Shown here: one piece after another, positions 1-8,487 of the stretch
Numbering within the stretch: the stretch's first letter is position 1
How the letters are laid out: each line of letters begins with the position of its first letter
NCBI RefSeq assembly: GCF_023716485.1
Contig: NZ_CP092418.1
Location: 3,752,501 to 3,816,500, forward strand
Reading direction: 5' to 3'
DNA: 64,000 nt
Origin: Microbulbifer variabilis
GTDB taxonomy: Bacteria > Pseudomonadota > Gammaproteobacteria > Pseudomonadales > Cellvibrionaceae
Translations under genes and position numbers: made by a program
The notes under the pieces: generated by a model
What the model was told of the DNA's origin: nothing
Seen by the model: only the letters and a program-made list of their open reading frames with translations
The model's database searches: none

Positions 1-571
1 CACCTACCACGGCGACGCGCTTACCACTTACATCCGGATTACGCAGGGCAATTTCCAGCGCATGGAAGCAATTATCAGACAGGAATGGGCGACTGCACTC
101 TGGAATATTTGGTTTTTTACCCGCTGCAACACATAAGTTTTTGGTAAGTACCTGTTCGCGACCATTGGGGCCGTGCACGTCCAGCTCAAAAAACTCCCCA
201 TTATCCACCACGCTCTGTACACGGCTGCTCATTTGGATAGAATCCAAGCGACGGGCAGCCCACGCCAGGTAATCGGCAAACTCGCGACGGGTTACGGTAC
301 GCTGTTCTGCGTGCAGAAAGTCATAGAAACGTTTATTTTCTACCAGGTACGCCATAAAGCTACAGGGATTGGTTGGATCAACCGGCGTTACCAGGTCTTT
401 CAGGTAAGAGGTCTGCATCATAGCCCCCGGCAACATTAAACCAGGATGCCAAGAGAATTCCGCTTTAGCATCAAAAAAGCGATGTCTCAAAGATGTGTCC
501 CGCATTAGAGCGGCCACAGCCAAATTAAAAGGACCGGCTCCGATACCGGCGAGATCTAGGAAATTGCTCAT
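1..571 (-). CDS. iucD: Lysine N6-hydroxylase, aerobactin type (IucD-like), 3' part off the window
   Basis: Only the first 190 codons lie inside the window; the gene continues past base 1. The product should be the FAD- and NADPH-dependent L-lysine N6-monooxygenase that starts aerobactin synthesis. An FAD-binding GxGxGP motif is at residues 9-14 (GIGAGPFNL), followed by the family signatures FSWHPGLMLPG, MQTSYLKDLVTPVDPTNP and RREFADYLAWAARRL. The second nucleotide-binding motif (GKRVAVVG) begins right at the window edge. The ATG at 571 follows the iucC stop by 2 bases, so the two are translationally coupled. It is the last gene of an iucABCD-ordered operon. An ornithine hydroxylase is possible from family alone, but the gene order favours lysine. 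Confidence 0.93.
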   Translation of the reverse strand, partial: MSNFLDLAGIGAGPFNLAVAALMRDTSLRHRFFDAKAEFSWHPGLMLPGAMMQTSYLKDLVTPVDPTNPCSFMAYLVENKRFYDFLHAEQRTVTRREFADYLAWAARRLDSIQMSSRVQSVVDNGEFFELDVHGPNGREQVLTKNLCVAAGKKPNIPECSRPFLSDNCFHALEIALRNPDVSGKRVAVVG

Positions 572-573
572 GA

Positions 574-2388
574 TTATGCCTCTAAAGCGGAAGCGGTTGC
601 TGGTTGGTGTTTCTGTGACTCTTGCTCTGCGAGCCAAAGGGGATTAGTCAGGTCTCCACCGACAATGGGGACCGGGCGTTCAGCGCTGTCATCGTAACCT
701 TGACGCAGGCGCACGCGATTAATACAAACGCGCTCGATATGGGGACGGAACAAATTAAACTGCTGGAAACGCTCCGCCATACCGCCATTATCTCGCTGTG
801 CGGATTCTTGATATCGGCGTAGGACCTTGGCTAAGACTCCGTAGAATTTCCTTTCCTCTAGGCCAATCTCTGTCATTAATTGGGCGGACAGATAGCGCAG
901 CACTGTGACAAAGTGACCGGTAAACAGGTCGTGAATAATGTAATTAGCAGGCAATTGATCGAGAACTTGTGCCGCCGATTCCGGTAGGTCCGCACGATCA
1001 GGGAAATCACCCTGAGCGAGACGCAGATCTCCCTGGAAATCCTTCAGAAGAACACGAACAACTTTGTTGTCGCGTAATACCAGCGTTAGGTTTTGCGAGT
1101 GAGCTACCAAACCTATGCCATAACGGCTAAGCAGGTGATAAAGAGGCACCACCGTAGCGTCGAATAGCTGCTCAAGCCAGGCTTCTACTGAAAGGCCGGA
1201 GGCTTCAATCAGAGCAGAAATTACAGACTTACCGCTGCTATCTTTCTGTAATAACGCGGCCATTAAAAGATGGCGCTCGCCCTCAGCACACAAGCTTGCC
1301 GGGCTCTGCCTCCAGGTAGCTCCCAGTAATTCACGGTAACGATAGGGCGCGCCCTTTATCGACTCTTGGTGTAAGTGCGGTACATGCAGGCCAGCTACTT
1401 CTTGAAGAACACCGGTGCCCCGCGATTGTAATTGCTCATCACGCTCACAGAGTAACTGCATCCATTCAGATAACGCCGGTCCGCAGCGCATAAACTTGCC
1501 TGGAATTCCACGGTAGCAGGAAGTATTCAATACCGTTAATGGCAACTTCACATGGAGAGCCTGCGGGCGTTTCAAGTTGGACAAGGTACGTAGTGAAACC
1601 TGCGGCAAATATTCATCGCCAAACTCACCGAGTAAAACCAAGTCATCACTAAAAATCTGTTGTGCATAATGCTGACTAATATGATGCTGCCATTGCCATG
1701 GATGCACCGGCAAGGGCAAAAACTCTTGCCAGTTAACCCCTTTCTCACGACATTTATCGTCCAGCTGCTGTAACTGTGATTCACTCAAGCTTTCTGCCAA
1801 TAGCTGAGGCCAATCCCACAGGTCGCTATTGCCACTCACAGCGAGATCCCGGCGAACAGCAAGCCATAACAGCCTGACCCCCTGAGCGGCCTCTGTACCA
1901 TAGGCGTTAAACTCTTGTGCGCCCCAACCGATACGGCCTTTATTCACCATAGCCTTAGGATGCCCATCCAGTAGGCACTGCAATTTTTCATCAGTTAGTG
2001 TGCCTAGGGTATGCGCTGTGAGCGATTCACGCTTTTGCAGCAAAGTAACATCCGCAACCAGGGTATTGGCCAGTTCGTGTAATAAATTGCCCAAAGTACT
2101 GGGGGAGGCTTCAAGGTCCAGAGCAGCATCAATAAAAAACTGTGCTGCGTCATCCGCAGGTATTACTTGCCCATCACCTTCCCGCTCAATACTTTGCGCA
2201 TCAATTAATAACCAATCCCACACAGTTAACTGAGCTTGGAAACGATAGATAACACCAGAAGCAAGTTCCACAAAGTAACGGGCACCCGTTTCTAACTTTG
2301 CCGTCAGAGCCTGTTCATAACAAAGCTCAGCCAGCGATTTCACCAGCAGGTTTCTATTCGCCTGCTTCCAATATTTATCGCCGCTCAT
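574..2388 (-). CDS. iucC: Aerobactin synthase, IucC-type NIS synthetase
   Basis: A 604-residue NRPS-independent siderophore synthetase of the IucA/IucC superfamily. In aerobactin assembly IucC joins the second N6-acetyl-N6-hydroxylysine to the citrate intermediate, using ATP. Family marks include the N-terminal YWKQANRNLLVKSLAELCYEQ block, LQCLLDGHPKAMVNKGRIGWG near residue 130, LPVHPWQWQ in the middle and a FhuF-like C-terminal half. The reading frame opens at 2427, but the ATG at 2388 is preferred: it makes a 4-base ATGA overlap with the iucB stop, has a purine-rich GGGGGGA just upstream, and matches the start of known IucC proteins. The type A/B/C subclass is inferred from order and N-terminal similarity. 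Confidence 0.93.
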   Translation of the reverse strand: MSGDKYWKQANRNLLVKSLAELCYEQALTAKLETGARYFVELASGVIYRFQAQLTVWDWLLIDAQSIEREGDGQVIPADDAAQFFIDAALDLEASPSTLGNLLHELANTLVADVTLLQKRESLTAHTLGTLTDEKLQCLLDGHPKAMVNKGRIGWGAQEFNAYGTEAAQGVRLLWLAVRRDLAVSGNSDLWDWPQLLAESLSESQLQQLDDKCREKGVNWQEFLPLPVHPWQWQHHISQHYAQQIFSDDLVLLGEFGDEYLPQVSLRTLSNLKRPQALHVKLPLTVLNTSCYRGIPGKFMRCGPALSEWMQLLCERDEQLQSRGTGVLQEVAGLHVPHLHQESIKGAPYRYRELLGATWRQSPASLCAEGERHLLMAALLQKDSSGKSVISALIEASGLSVEAWLEQLFDATVVPLYHLLSRYGIGLVAHSQNLTLVLRDNKVVRVLLKDFQGDLRLAQGDFPDRADLPESAAQVLDQLPANYIIHDLFTGHFVTVLRYLSAQLMTEIGLEERKFYGVLAKVLRRYQESAQRDNGGMAERFQQFNLFRPHIERVCINRVRLRQGYDDSAERPVPIVGGDLTNPLWLAEQESQKHQPATASALEA

Positions 2389-3365
2389 ATTCCCCCCATA
2401 CTCTGAAAGAATTCGTCTCGCTTGCACATAATCAAAGCAGCTCTTTTGTGGGGAAAATCAAATTCTTTAACTTTTTTCCAGCCAAAAGTGCCGTTGATGT
2501 ATTTAAGCAATGCGCGATTATCCGCGCGCGGCTCTCCAACCAAAGTTTCTGTGCGAGCGTCATCCAGAAACATAAAATGGGTAACACCATTAAACCAAGC
2601 CTGAGCAAAACGGCCTCCCAGGAAGCGTTGGTCGCCAACCAACATATGTGCACCGCGATCAAATGGCTGGCAGTCATAGTAAGGTGCAATACGATCTTCA
2701 AGCGCCCAATAAATTTCAAAATAGGCAAAGGGCTCACCATCAATACAGGCGATCAATGGATGCTTATGGGGATCTTGAATAACAGAGTCAATAAACTGTC
2801 TCTGCTTTTCTTTATCACCTTCTTCTTCCCAAAATTTTGCTACACGCTCCTGGTTCATCCAGTTGGTAAAGCGCTCCAAATCTTTCTCTGGATCCAGGTG
2901 ACGTAAACTGAAATCTATTCCCAGCGCGTGGAAATGACGGTGATAAACTTCCCCTTTAGGTGGTTCCGCACGGAGAGGGTGGCGAACTCCCTGCGTATTC
3001 TCTACCCACTGCAAAGGAAACTCACCGGCATTGTTACCCCGATACCAGAGCTCTGTACGTTGATAAAAATTGCTGCGGGAAACTCGGCTTACCACAGTAT
3101 CCGCATCGACAATATCCGTATTTTGCAATGCTGGATTCAGCGCAAAAAGCCAGTCGAACCAGAGATCTAACGCTTCTAACGAAATTTCACCAGACGACAG
3201 GATGAAAATTGCTATTTCCTGTCCGGGAACATATTCAATTTGAAAATAGTTATCGCCATTTAACTGGCAACGATATCCTCCCACAGCAACTTGCCAAGAG
3301 CGCCCATCGGGAAGCTGACCCTGTTCCCCTAAAGATATTTCAAGCGCAGCTGTTGAGCTGGTCAT
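2385..3365 (-). CDS. iucB: N6-hydroxylysine acetyltransferase, IucB-like GNAT
   Basis: A 326-residue protein whose C-terminal half (from about residue 145, HFHALGIDFSLRHLDPEKD) is the siderophore-type GNAT acyltransferase domain of IucB/AlcB. Visible marks are FTNWMNQERVAKFWEEEG, ACIDGEPFAYFEIYWALEDRI, GAHMLVGDQRFLGG and EPRADNRALLKYIN. The expected reaction is acetyl transfer from acetyl-CoA to N6-hydroxylysine, giving the hydroxamate iron ligand. The N-terminal 140 residues are a less conserved extension, as in other IucB proteins (about 315 residues). Its stop overlaps the iucC start (ATGA). GGAAAG precedes the ATG. A different acyl group (succinyl or longer) cannot be excluded from sequence alone. 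Confidence 0.92.
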   Translation of the reverse strand: MTSSTAALEISLGEQGQLPDGRSWQVAVGGYRCQLNGDNYFQIEYVPGQEIAIFILSSGEISLEALDLWFDWLFALNPALQNTDIVDADTVVSRVSRSNFYQRTELWYRGNNAGEFPLQWVENTQGVRHPLRAEPPKGEVYHRHFHALGIDFSLRHLDPEKDLERFTNWMNQERVAKFWEEEGDKEKQRQFIDSVIQDPHKHPLIACIDGEPFAYFEIYWALEDRIAPYYDCQPFDRGAHMLVGDQRFLGGRFAQAWFNGVTHFMFLDDARTETLVGEPRADNRALLKYINGTFGWKKVKEFDFPHKRAALIMCKRDEFFQSMGGI

Positions 3366-3399
3366 AATTCTTTCCTTTCAATTTTTATCGTCACGGTGA

Positions 3400-5166
3400 T
3401 CAAGCTTCGGCAACTTCAGCGTCTACTACCGTTCGCAGGGGGTTCGCCATAGTGTGATAGATGGAAAGCGGGTCTTCGGTGGTGGTTTCATTCATACCAA
3501 TCACCGCACATTGAAAATTGCCCTTAGCCCAAATTTCATCGGCATTGAGCAAATACGCCAAACAGCTAAAGTCACGTCGCTGGCCTTCGTACAGCAATTG
3601 CAGGCGCTCGCGCAGCTGGCGCAACAACTCCTGCTCGGAAATTAAACCTGCAGCGGAAAGCGCACAGATCAAACCAAAACAGCTATTAACGATCAGGTAA
3701 TACACAAAAAGGCGGTTGGCCATTTCTTCGTCAATGACATTCTCACTGTCCTGGGCCAGATTAGGCAGATAAGGTTTGAGTAATTCCTCGCCCAGGCGAC
3801 TATAACCACTGCCTTGACAATCTCTGAAGAAACCAGCCACAGGCAGATCACCCTCGAAGCTCAAAATCAGATTTTGTTGATGGGCGCCAAATAAAATTCC
3901 AAAATCGGCTTGGGCAATTAGCAAGGGCTCAATAACTGCGTCGAGAAAAGCCTTAAACCAGCGTTTGCTAGCAGCCTCAATGGAAATATTTTCCTCTCCC
4001 GCGAGGCGCTGTACCAATTGCGCAGCCCGGCAGGGAGCACCATTAGGATGATCCTGAGTCAATGTTGCCAACAGGCAGGTATTTTTTGCGGCTGTTTCCA
4101 AGAAAGGATTTTCCCGAAACATAACCAGGCTTTCTATAATCTGCTCACCTCTACTATCGGCAAGCATCAGGTAAGCCGGTTCCGCCAACACCTGGAAGCG
4201 CGGGTAGCGGCTGGCAAACTCCTGCCCCAGAGGCGTATCTCTTACTTTTAAGACTTCGAGACCACGCACCATTTCTTTTGGTTGCAGAGTACGCACCGAA
4301 TTAGTCAGCCTCAGGCTGAGAGAAAACTTGAGCATATAAGGGCTTTGAGCACTGTAAATTGCGCGCAGTGAAGAGGTTGCCCGCCACGGCTCCCTGCCCT
4401 CACCCAACTCAAGAATTTTTCCACTCTCAAGTAATTCGGCCACACGTGGGTCTTGCCCTAGCTGACGCCACTGCCAGGGATGTGCCGGGATAGCAATAAA
4501 TCCTTCCGGTGCCACCGGAGCACCATCCGTTGCACGCACCAGATCGGCAAACTGCGCCTCGCTAATTTCCGCTCCACTGGCTCCAAGCAAATATTGTGGG
4601 TCCACCCCCAGCCACATCAGGGCAAAACTATTGCCAAATTCCGGGGCGTAACATTCGGCATCCTTATCGGTAAATGGATCGCGGCTTTTAGGAGTCGGAT
4701 GGATAGAGTGTCCGCATAAAAGTGCCTGTTCCGACTCGACAAAAGTGAGGGGCTGAGTAAATAGTTTCTCTGTATCTGCGTGACGAGCATCCAGTGCCTG
4801 AGCCATATTTTTCACACTGGCCGAGACCCTGCGAGTAAATTGCGCTCTGGATTCTGCTGTGGCGCCAGGGAAAAAAACAGGCTCCTGTGCAACCTGCTGC
4901 GCCGCATCGGCAAACCCAATAGTTTTGCTGGTACCCTCTGCGTTACGCAATATCATCGGCAGGGTAAACTGGTGCCTGCCACACTCACTGCGATAGGAGA
5001 CACTCAGCCAGAGTTCGGCACCACTGGCCGGTAGAGGAATATGCACCGCCGGTACACTGATCCCTTGTGGAAGTTGCTCGCCAGCTCGTTCGTGCCAAAT
5101 ACCGCTATCTGTCTCTCGCAGTAGTGCATTGAAGAAGCAGTTGGCTGACATTCTTTCCGCAGCCAT
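3400..5166 (-). CDS. iucA: N2-citryl-N6-acetyl-N6-hydroxylysine synthase, IucA-type NIS synthetase
   Basis: The first gene of the siderophore operon, an IucA/IucC-family synthetase that should activate citrate with ATP and attach the first acetyl-hydroxylysine. Recognisable blocks are FFNALLRE at the N-terminus, LLCGHSIHPTPKSRDPF (the GHxxHPxxK-type motif), FIAIPAHPWQWRQL and FGAHQQNLILSF in the C-terminal half. The frame is open up to an ATG at 5265 (621 residues). The ATG at 5166 is chosen because GGAGGT lies 4 bases upstream of it and the resulting 588 residues fit the family. The extra 33 residues are low-complexity and the ATG at 5265 has only a weak ribosome site. There are 34 bases to iucB. 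Confidence 0.92.
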   Translation of the reverse strand: MAAERMSANCFFNALLRETDSGIWHERAGEQLPQGISVPAVHIPLPASGAELWLSVSYRSECGRHQFTLPMILRNAEGTSKTIGFADAAQQVAQEPVFFPGATAESRAQFTRRVSASVKNMAQALDARHADTEKLFTQPLTFVESEQALLCGHSIHPTPKSRDPFTDKDAECYAPEFGNSFALMWLGVDPQYLLGASGAEISEAQFADLVRATDGAPVAPEGFIAIPAHPWQWRQLGQDPRVAELLESGKILELGEGREPWRATSSLRAIYSAQSPYMLKFSLSLRLTNSVRTLQPKEMVRGLEVLKVRDTPLGQEFASRYPRFQVLAEPAYLMLADSRGEQIIESLVMFRENPFLETAAKNTCLLATLTQDHPNGAPCRAAQLVQRLAGEENISIEAASKRWFKAFLDAVIEPLLIAQADFGILFGAHQQNLILSFEGDLPVAGFFRDCQGSGYSRLGEELLKPYLPNLAQDSENVIDEEMANRLFVYYLIVNSCFGLICALSAAGLISEQELLRQLRERLQLLYEGQRRDFSCLAYLLNADEIWAKGNFQCAVIGMNETTTEDPLSIYHTMANPLRTVVDAEVAEA

Positions 5167-5296
5167 ATTGACCTCCGTATCCCCGGCGGTCATAACTGGA
5201 TTTTGAGCAAAAGCATCGCCGTCGACGCCGCCAGTGCTGGCTGCATCGGATTGAGGATTATTCATGGTGGTGATTCTTTATCGGCTAAATCTAAGT

Positions 5297-5315
5297 GAGA
5301 ATGGTTTGCATTAGC
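5297..5315. promoter_or_regulatory. Putative Fur box between iucA and the exporter gene
   Basis: GAGAATGGTTTGCATTAGC matches the 19-base Fur consensus at 13 positions by eye, including both outer GA/C ends and the central ATG/CAT halves. It lies in the divergent gap between the siderophore operon and the MFS exporter, where iron repression of both would be expected. The position is seen; the regulator assignment is inference. Confidence 0.6.
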
Positions 5316-5442
5316 CTTATGATGCAGGTAAATTTCTCGCACTTCAAGCCCATTGCCAGAGAAATTATCTGGCTGTGAACTCTTGCACAGGAAAGGGTCG
5401 CGTTTTTCTGTGATTTTTTATGAATTTGTTGTGGAGTCCCGG

Positions 5443-6663
5443 ATGCGGAGATCCCTGAATCACCCCAAACATCACCTGCGTAAAATCAATATGGTGGTGG
5501 CCAGCCAGGGAGCTGCCCAGGTTGTTCTACTGACTCAAATTCCACTCATCGTTGAGCGCTGTGGGCTGAGTCTGGCCAGCATCGGGGGGTTAGTGGCCCT
5601 GGGTACTTTTTGCCTGATGATTGCCGGACCACTCTGGGGTGAAATGGGGGACAGGGTTGGCCGCAAGCCAGTACTACTCGCAGGGCTGACTGGAGCACTG
5701 CTGGCCCAGTGCCTCTTTGTGGCCCTGTTGGTGGCCATGTCTCAGGGGTACCTGGAGGAAAGTAATGCCCTAATAGCTCTGGCAATCAGTCGTGTCATTT
5801 ATGGATTGAACGCTGCGGCCATCTACCCCTGCTGCCAGGCTTGGGCTATTGACCTGGGGGAGCCAGAAAAGCGCTTATCAATTCTTTCAGGCTTGAGTGC
5901 GGCGGCTAATCTGGGACGAGGACTCGGGCCACTACTTGCCTTGCCGGCTCTCCTCGCTGGCGCTCTTTGGCCACTGGCGTGGCTGATATTGCTACCATTC
6001 ATCACCCTCGTTCTAACCGCCGGTCTGCCGAAAGGAAAGAGTTATATTGCAGAAACAGAATCCTCTGAAAATTCCTCCCTCCCTCCTGGTGCCCTGGCCC
6101 TGTTTGCCACCGCTCTGCTCGGTACCGTTAGTGTTGGTCAGCTGCAGGTTGTCATGGGACCTGCTCTTAAAGATCTCTACGGTCTCAGCGCCATGGGCGC
6201 CTCATCAGCTACTGCCGTATTGTTGGCTGCAGTAGCGATTTGTGGGTTCCTGGTTCAGATTGGTCTGGTGCGCAAACTCAAGGCGCCGCAGATGAGTTTT
6301 ATGTTGGGCGTAAGCTCCCTATGCACAGGCACCATCTTGCTCTCCAGTACCCTAGGCAGCCTGCTCGCAGCTGCCGGCCTGCTGATCTTTGTGGTGGGGA
6401 TTGCCTTTTTGGTACCGGGCTACAGCGCACTTTTGAGCCAAGCGAATCGACGCGGTGGCCGGCTATTTGGGTTTCTATCACTGATGCACACCGGCGGTTA
6501 CACTATCGGTTTTGCCATCGGTGGCTGGCTTTATGAAAGGGATCCGCAGCAACCCTTATTGGGATTACTGGTCAGCGTCTCACTTATCGCGCTTTTTGCA
6601 CTACTCAGCAGCATAATCAGCAAGAAAAAGAAAGTGGGACAGACCCAATACACTGCCAGGTAA
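5443..6663 (+). CDS. MFS transporter, probable siderophore (aerobactin) exporter, ShiF-like
   Basis: A 406-residue major facilitator protein with about 12 hydrophobic segments and the MFS loop motif GEMGDRVGRKPVLLAG after the second segment. It diverges from the iucABCD operon across a gap with a Fur-like site, the position held by shiF beside aerobactin genes of enterobacteria. ShiF-type proteins are implicated in aerobactin export. The frame is open from a TTG at 5353. The ATG at 5443 is chosen because GGAG lies about 8 bases upstream and the first transmembrane segment then starts at a normal distance. Substrate is inferred from neighbourhood only. Confidence 0.8.
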   Translation: MRRSLNHPKHHLRKINMVVASQGAAQVVLLTQIPLIVERCGLSLASIGGLVALGTFCLMIAGPLWGEMGDRVGRKPVLLAGLTGALLAQCLFVALLVAMSQGYLEESNALIALAISRVIYGLNAAAIYPCCQAWAIDLGEPEKRLSILSGLSAAANLGRGLGPLLALPALLAGALWPLAWLILLPFITLVLTAGLPKGKSYIAETESSENSSLPPGALALFATALLGTVSVGQLQVVMGPALKDLYGLSAMGASSATAVLLAAVAICGFLVQIGLVRKLKAPQMSFMLGVSSLCTGTILLSSTLGSLLAAAGLLIFVVGIAFLVPGYSALLSQANRRGGRLFGFLSLMHTGGYTIGFAIGGWLYERDPQQPLLGLLVSVSLIALFALLSSIISKKKKVGQTQYTAR

Positions 6664-6683
6664 CAAAGTTATTGCTTAATTTG

Positions 6684-6706
6684 AAAAAGGGTGGCCTGTG
6701 CCACCC
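6684..6706 (-). terminator. Rho-independent terminator of the GNAT gene
   Basis: GGGTGGC / GCCACCC stem (6689-6695 with 6700-6706) and a 4-base loop. Read on the minus strand it is followed by TTTTT (6688-6684), just past the stop of the gene at 6715. It may also stop the convergent exporter transcript. Confidence 0.7.
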
Positions 6707-6714
6707 CTCAAGAT

Positions 6715-7224
6715 TCAGAGATACCGCTGCCAGAATTCGGCCTGCCCAAACTCTTCATCCAGCGTATAAGGCTTGAACCCCGACTTGCGATAGGCATTCT
6801 TCGCGGCAAAGTTTTTTTCCAGTACTTCCATGGTCAGCTTACAGCCCCCTCTCTTTTTTGCCTCTAACGCCACAAAGTCCATCATGGCAGCGCAAACGCC
6901 CTGCCCCCGGGCGCGCTCACTGACGATAACATCGTGAATATTAATCAGCGGCATACAGGAAAATGTGGAAAAACCGGTGAAACAATTAACCAAACCCAAG
7001 GCCTCATTATCGCCATAGGCGAGCACGCTGAAAGCACCGGGAAAATTTGCCAATTTAGGCACCAGCTCATTGCGACAAGGCTCTGGCAATGGCCCCCCTC
7101 CACCAAAAGGATGGCGGGAGTATTCATCCATTAAATGGATAATATCCTCAGCCTGATGGCAGTCCGTATAATTCGCCAAAACCACACGCAATGCGCTGGA
7201 AGTCTCCGGGGTAACCAATGCCAT
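6715..7224 (-). CDS. GNAT family N-acetyltransferase
   Basis: A 169-residue single-domain GNAT protein. The acetyl-CoA binding motif A is visible as DVIVSERARGQGVCAAMMDFVALEA (R-x-x-G-x-G/A type), with LTMEVLEKNFAAKNAYRKSGF as the C-terminal motif B. The frame opens at 7248; the ATG at 7224 is preferred because GGAGGA lies 6-7 bases upstream. It ends against the exporter gene (convergent), so it is not part of the siderophore operon. The substrate is unknown; small-molecule or amino-acid acetylation is the usual guess for this size. Confidence 0.8.
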   Translation of the reverse strand: MALVTPETSSALRVVLANYTDCHQAEDIIHLMDEYSRHPFGGGGPLPEPCRNELVPKLANFPGAFSVLAYGDNEALGLVNCFTGFSTFSCMPLINIHDVIVSERARGQGVCAAMMDFVALEAKKRGGCKLTMEVLEKNFAAKNAYRKSGFKPYTLDEEFGQAEFWQRYL

Positions 7225-7387
7225 TATTATTCCTCCGACTTTTTCCACCTGGGAAATGCAAAAGTATTGAAAAGCGAGTATGTAAACAAACTTTTGCTAA
7301 TTTGACGATTATTACTGTCAAATAAAATCCATACCGCTTTTAAGCGCTCTTTTCATTTCCTGGTTAATTTATCGGAAACAGCAAAAC

Positions 7388-7612
7388 TCAGGCCAAGGGC
7401 TCCCTTTCCAATTCTCGACCAAAGGGGTCCTCTCCACCATTCATTGGTTCAATAGCTCCTTCCTCTTCATCAGAGTTAGAGGTGTATCCACGCAGCCGAG
7501 TCCGCCGCGCCTGTAGCTGGCGCATACGCAAACGGTGCCGATCAGCAAATCCAGAGCGCAAGGATGTGCGCTGTCGCCTACCGGGACCGGAGTGATTCCT
7601 TCTCGCCATCAT
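7388..7612 (-). CDS. Small Arg-rich hypothetical protein
   Basis: 74 residues starting MMARRNHSGPGRRQRTSL. The first 42 residues are strongly basic (many Arg) and the rest is acidic (SDEEEGAIEP...GGEDPFGRELERE). AAGGAG sits directly upstream of two adjacent ATG codons, which supports translation. No family is recognised. The basic and acidic halves could be a nucleic-acid-binding or disordered protein, but that is speculation. It diverges from the carbonic anhydrase gene. Confidence 0.5.
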   Translation of the reverse strand: MMARRNHSGPGRRQRTSLRSGFADRHRLRMRQLQARRTRLRGYTSNSDEEEGAIEPMNGGEDPFGRELEREPLA

Positions 7613-7745
7613 TTCTCCTTAAATTGAGACCCAATGCTAAAAAATAGTCATCTTTCAGGTTAGCCCATACCCTCTTGGCCCGCAGGAATAAAGCCGCTAT
7701 CCTCCCAACATTATGTCCAATTAGTCATATCAGGATACAAACCCA

Positions 7746-8402
7746 TTGCACCCGCTAGATCATCTATTAAAAAATAATCAGAACTGGTCCGAGGCCACCC
7801 ACAAGGACAACCCGGACTTTTTCTTAAAGCTTTCAAAACAGCAATCACCGGAATACCTTTGGATTGGCTGCGCTGACAGCCGTGTGCCCGCGAATGAAAT
7901 TGTCGGGCTTTTGCCCGGTGAGCTGTTCGTACACCGCAATGTCGCCAATGTGGTGGTACATTCTGACCTCAACTGCTTATCCGTTTTGCAGTACGCGGTA
8001 GAGATTTTGAAGGTCAAGCATATTATCGTGTGTGGGCATTACGGCTGTGGTGGCGTACAGGCGGCACTACACAACGAACAGCTTGGTCTAATTGATAACT
8101 GGCTGCGCCATATCCAAGATGTTCGCGACAAGCACCACACTCTGGTTGACTTATTCCAGGAACAACAGCGTACAGACCTACTGTGCGAGCTCAATGTCTT
8201 GGAGCAAGTAATCCATATTTGCCAAACGACAATAGTGCGCGACGCATGGCGCTCAGGTCAGTCACTCTCCATTAACGGTTGGGTCTACGGGCTAAAAGAC
8301 GGGCTCGTACACGATTTGGGGATTTCCATTCGCCACCCAGGAGAGATTGCAGACGTCTATCAAAATGCACTGACAAATATTTCCCAAGGCAAACACGATT
8401 AG
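7746..8402 (+). CDS. can: Beta-class carbonic anhydrase
   Basis: 218 residues closely following the E. coli Can sequence. It interconverts CO2 and bicarbonate in the cytoplasm. The zinc-site residues are in place: Cys42, Asp44 and Arg46 in IGCADSR, and the HYGCGG motif near residue 98-103 supplies His and Cys. GELFVHRNVAN and SVLQYAVEILKVKHII are family blocks. The start is a TTG at 7746. This gives the same N-terminal length as E. coli Can and puts Cys at position 42; no in-frame ATG exists nearby. Confidence 0.95.
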   Translation: MHPLDHLLKNNQNWSEATHKDNPDFFLKLSKQQSPEYLWIGCADSRVPANEIVGLLPGELFVHRNVANVVVHSDLNCLSVLQYAVEILKVKHIIVCGHYGCGGVQAALHNEQLGLIDNWLRHIQDVRDKHHTLVDLFQEQQRTDLLCELNVLEQVIHICQTTIVRDAWRSGQSLSINGWVYGLKDGLVHDLGISIRHPGEIADVYQNALTNISQGKHD

Positions 8403-8487
8403 CAGCACCCTTCGACGATCTCCCTTATATTTGCCCTAAAGCCGGTTGCCCTACAGCCGGCTACTGTCTAGCTAGCACGGGGGCACC

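Noticed and set aside
2298..2906. 202-residue plus-strand frame over iucC/iucB
   Set aside because: Antisense to two well-identified operon genes; no ribosome site or family motif.
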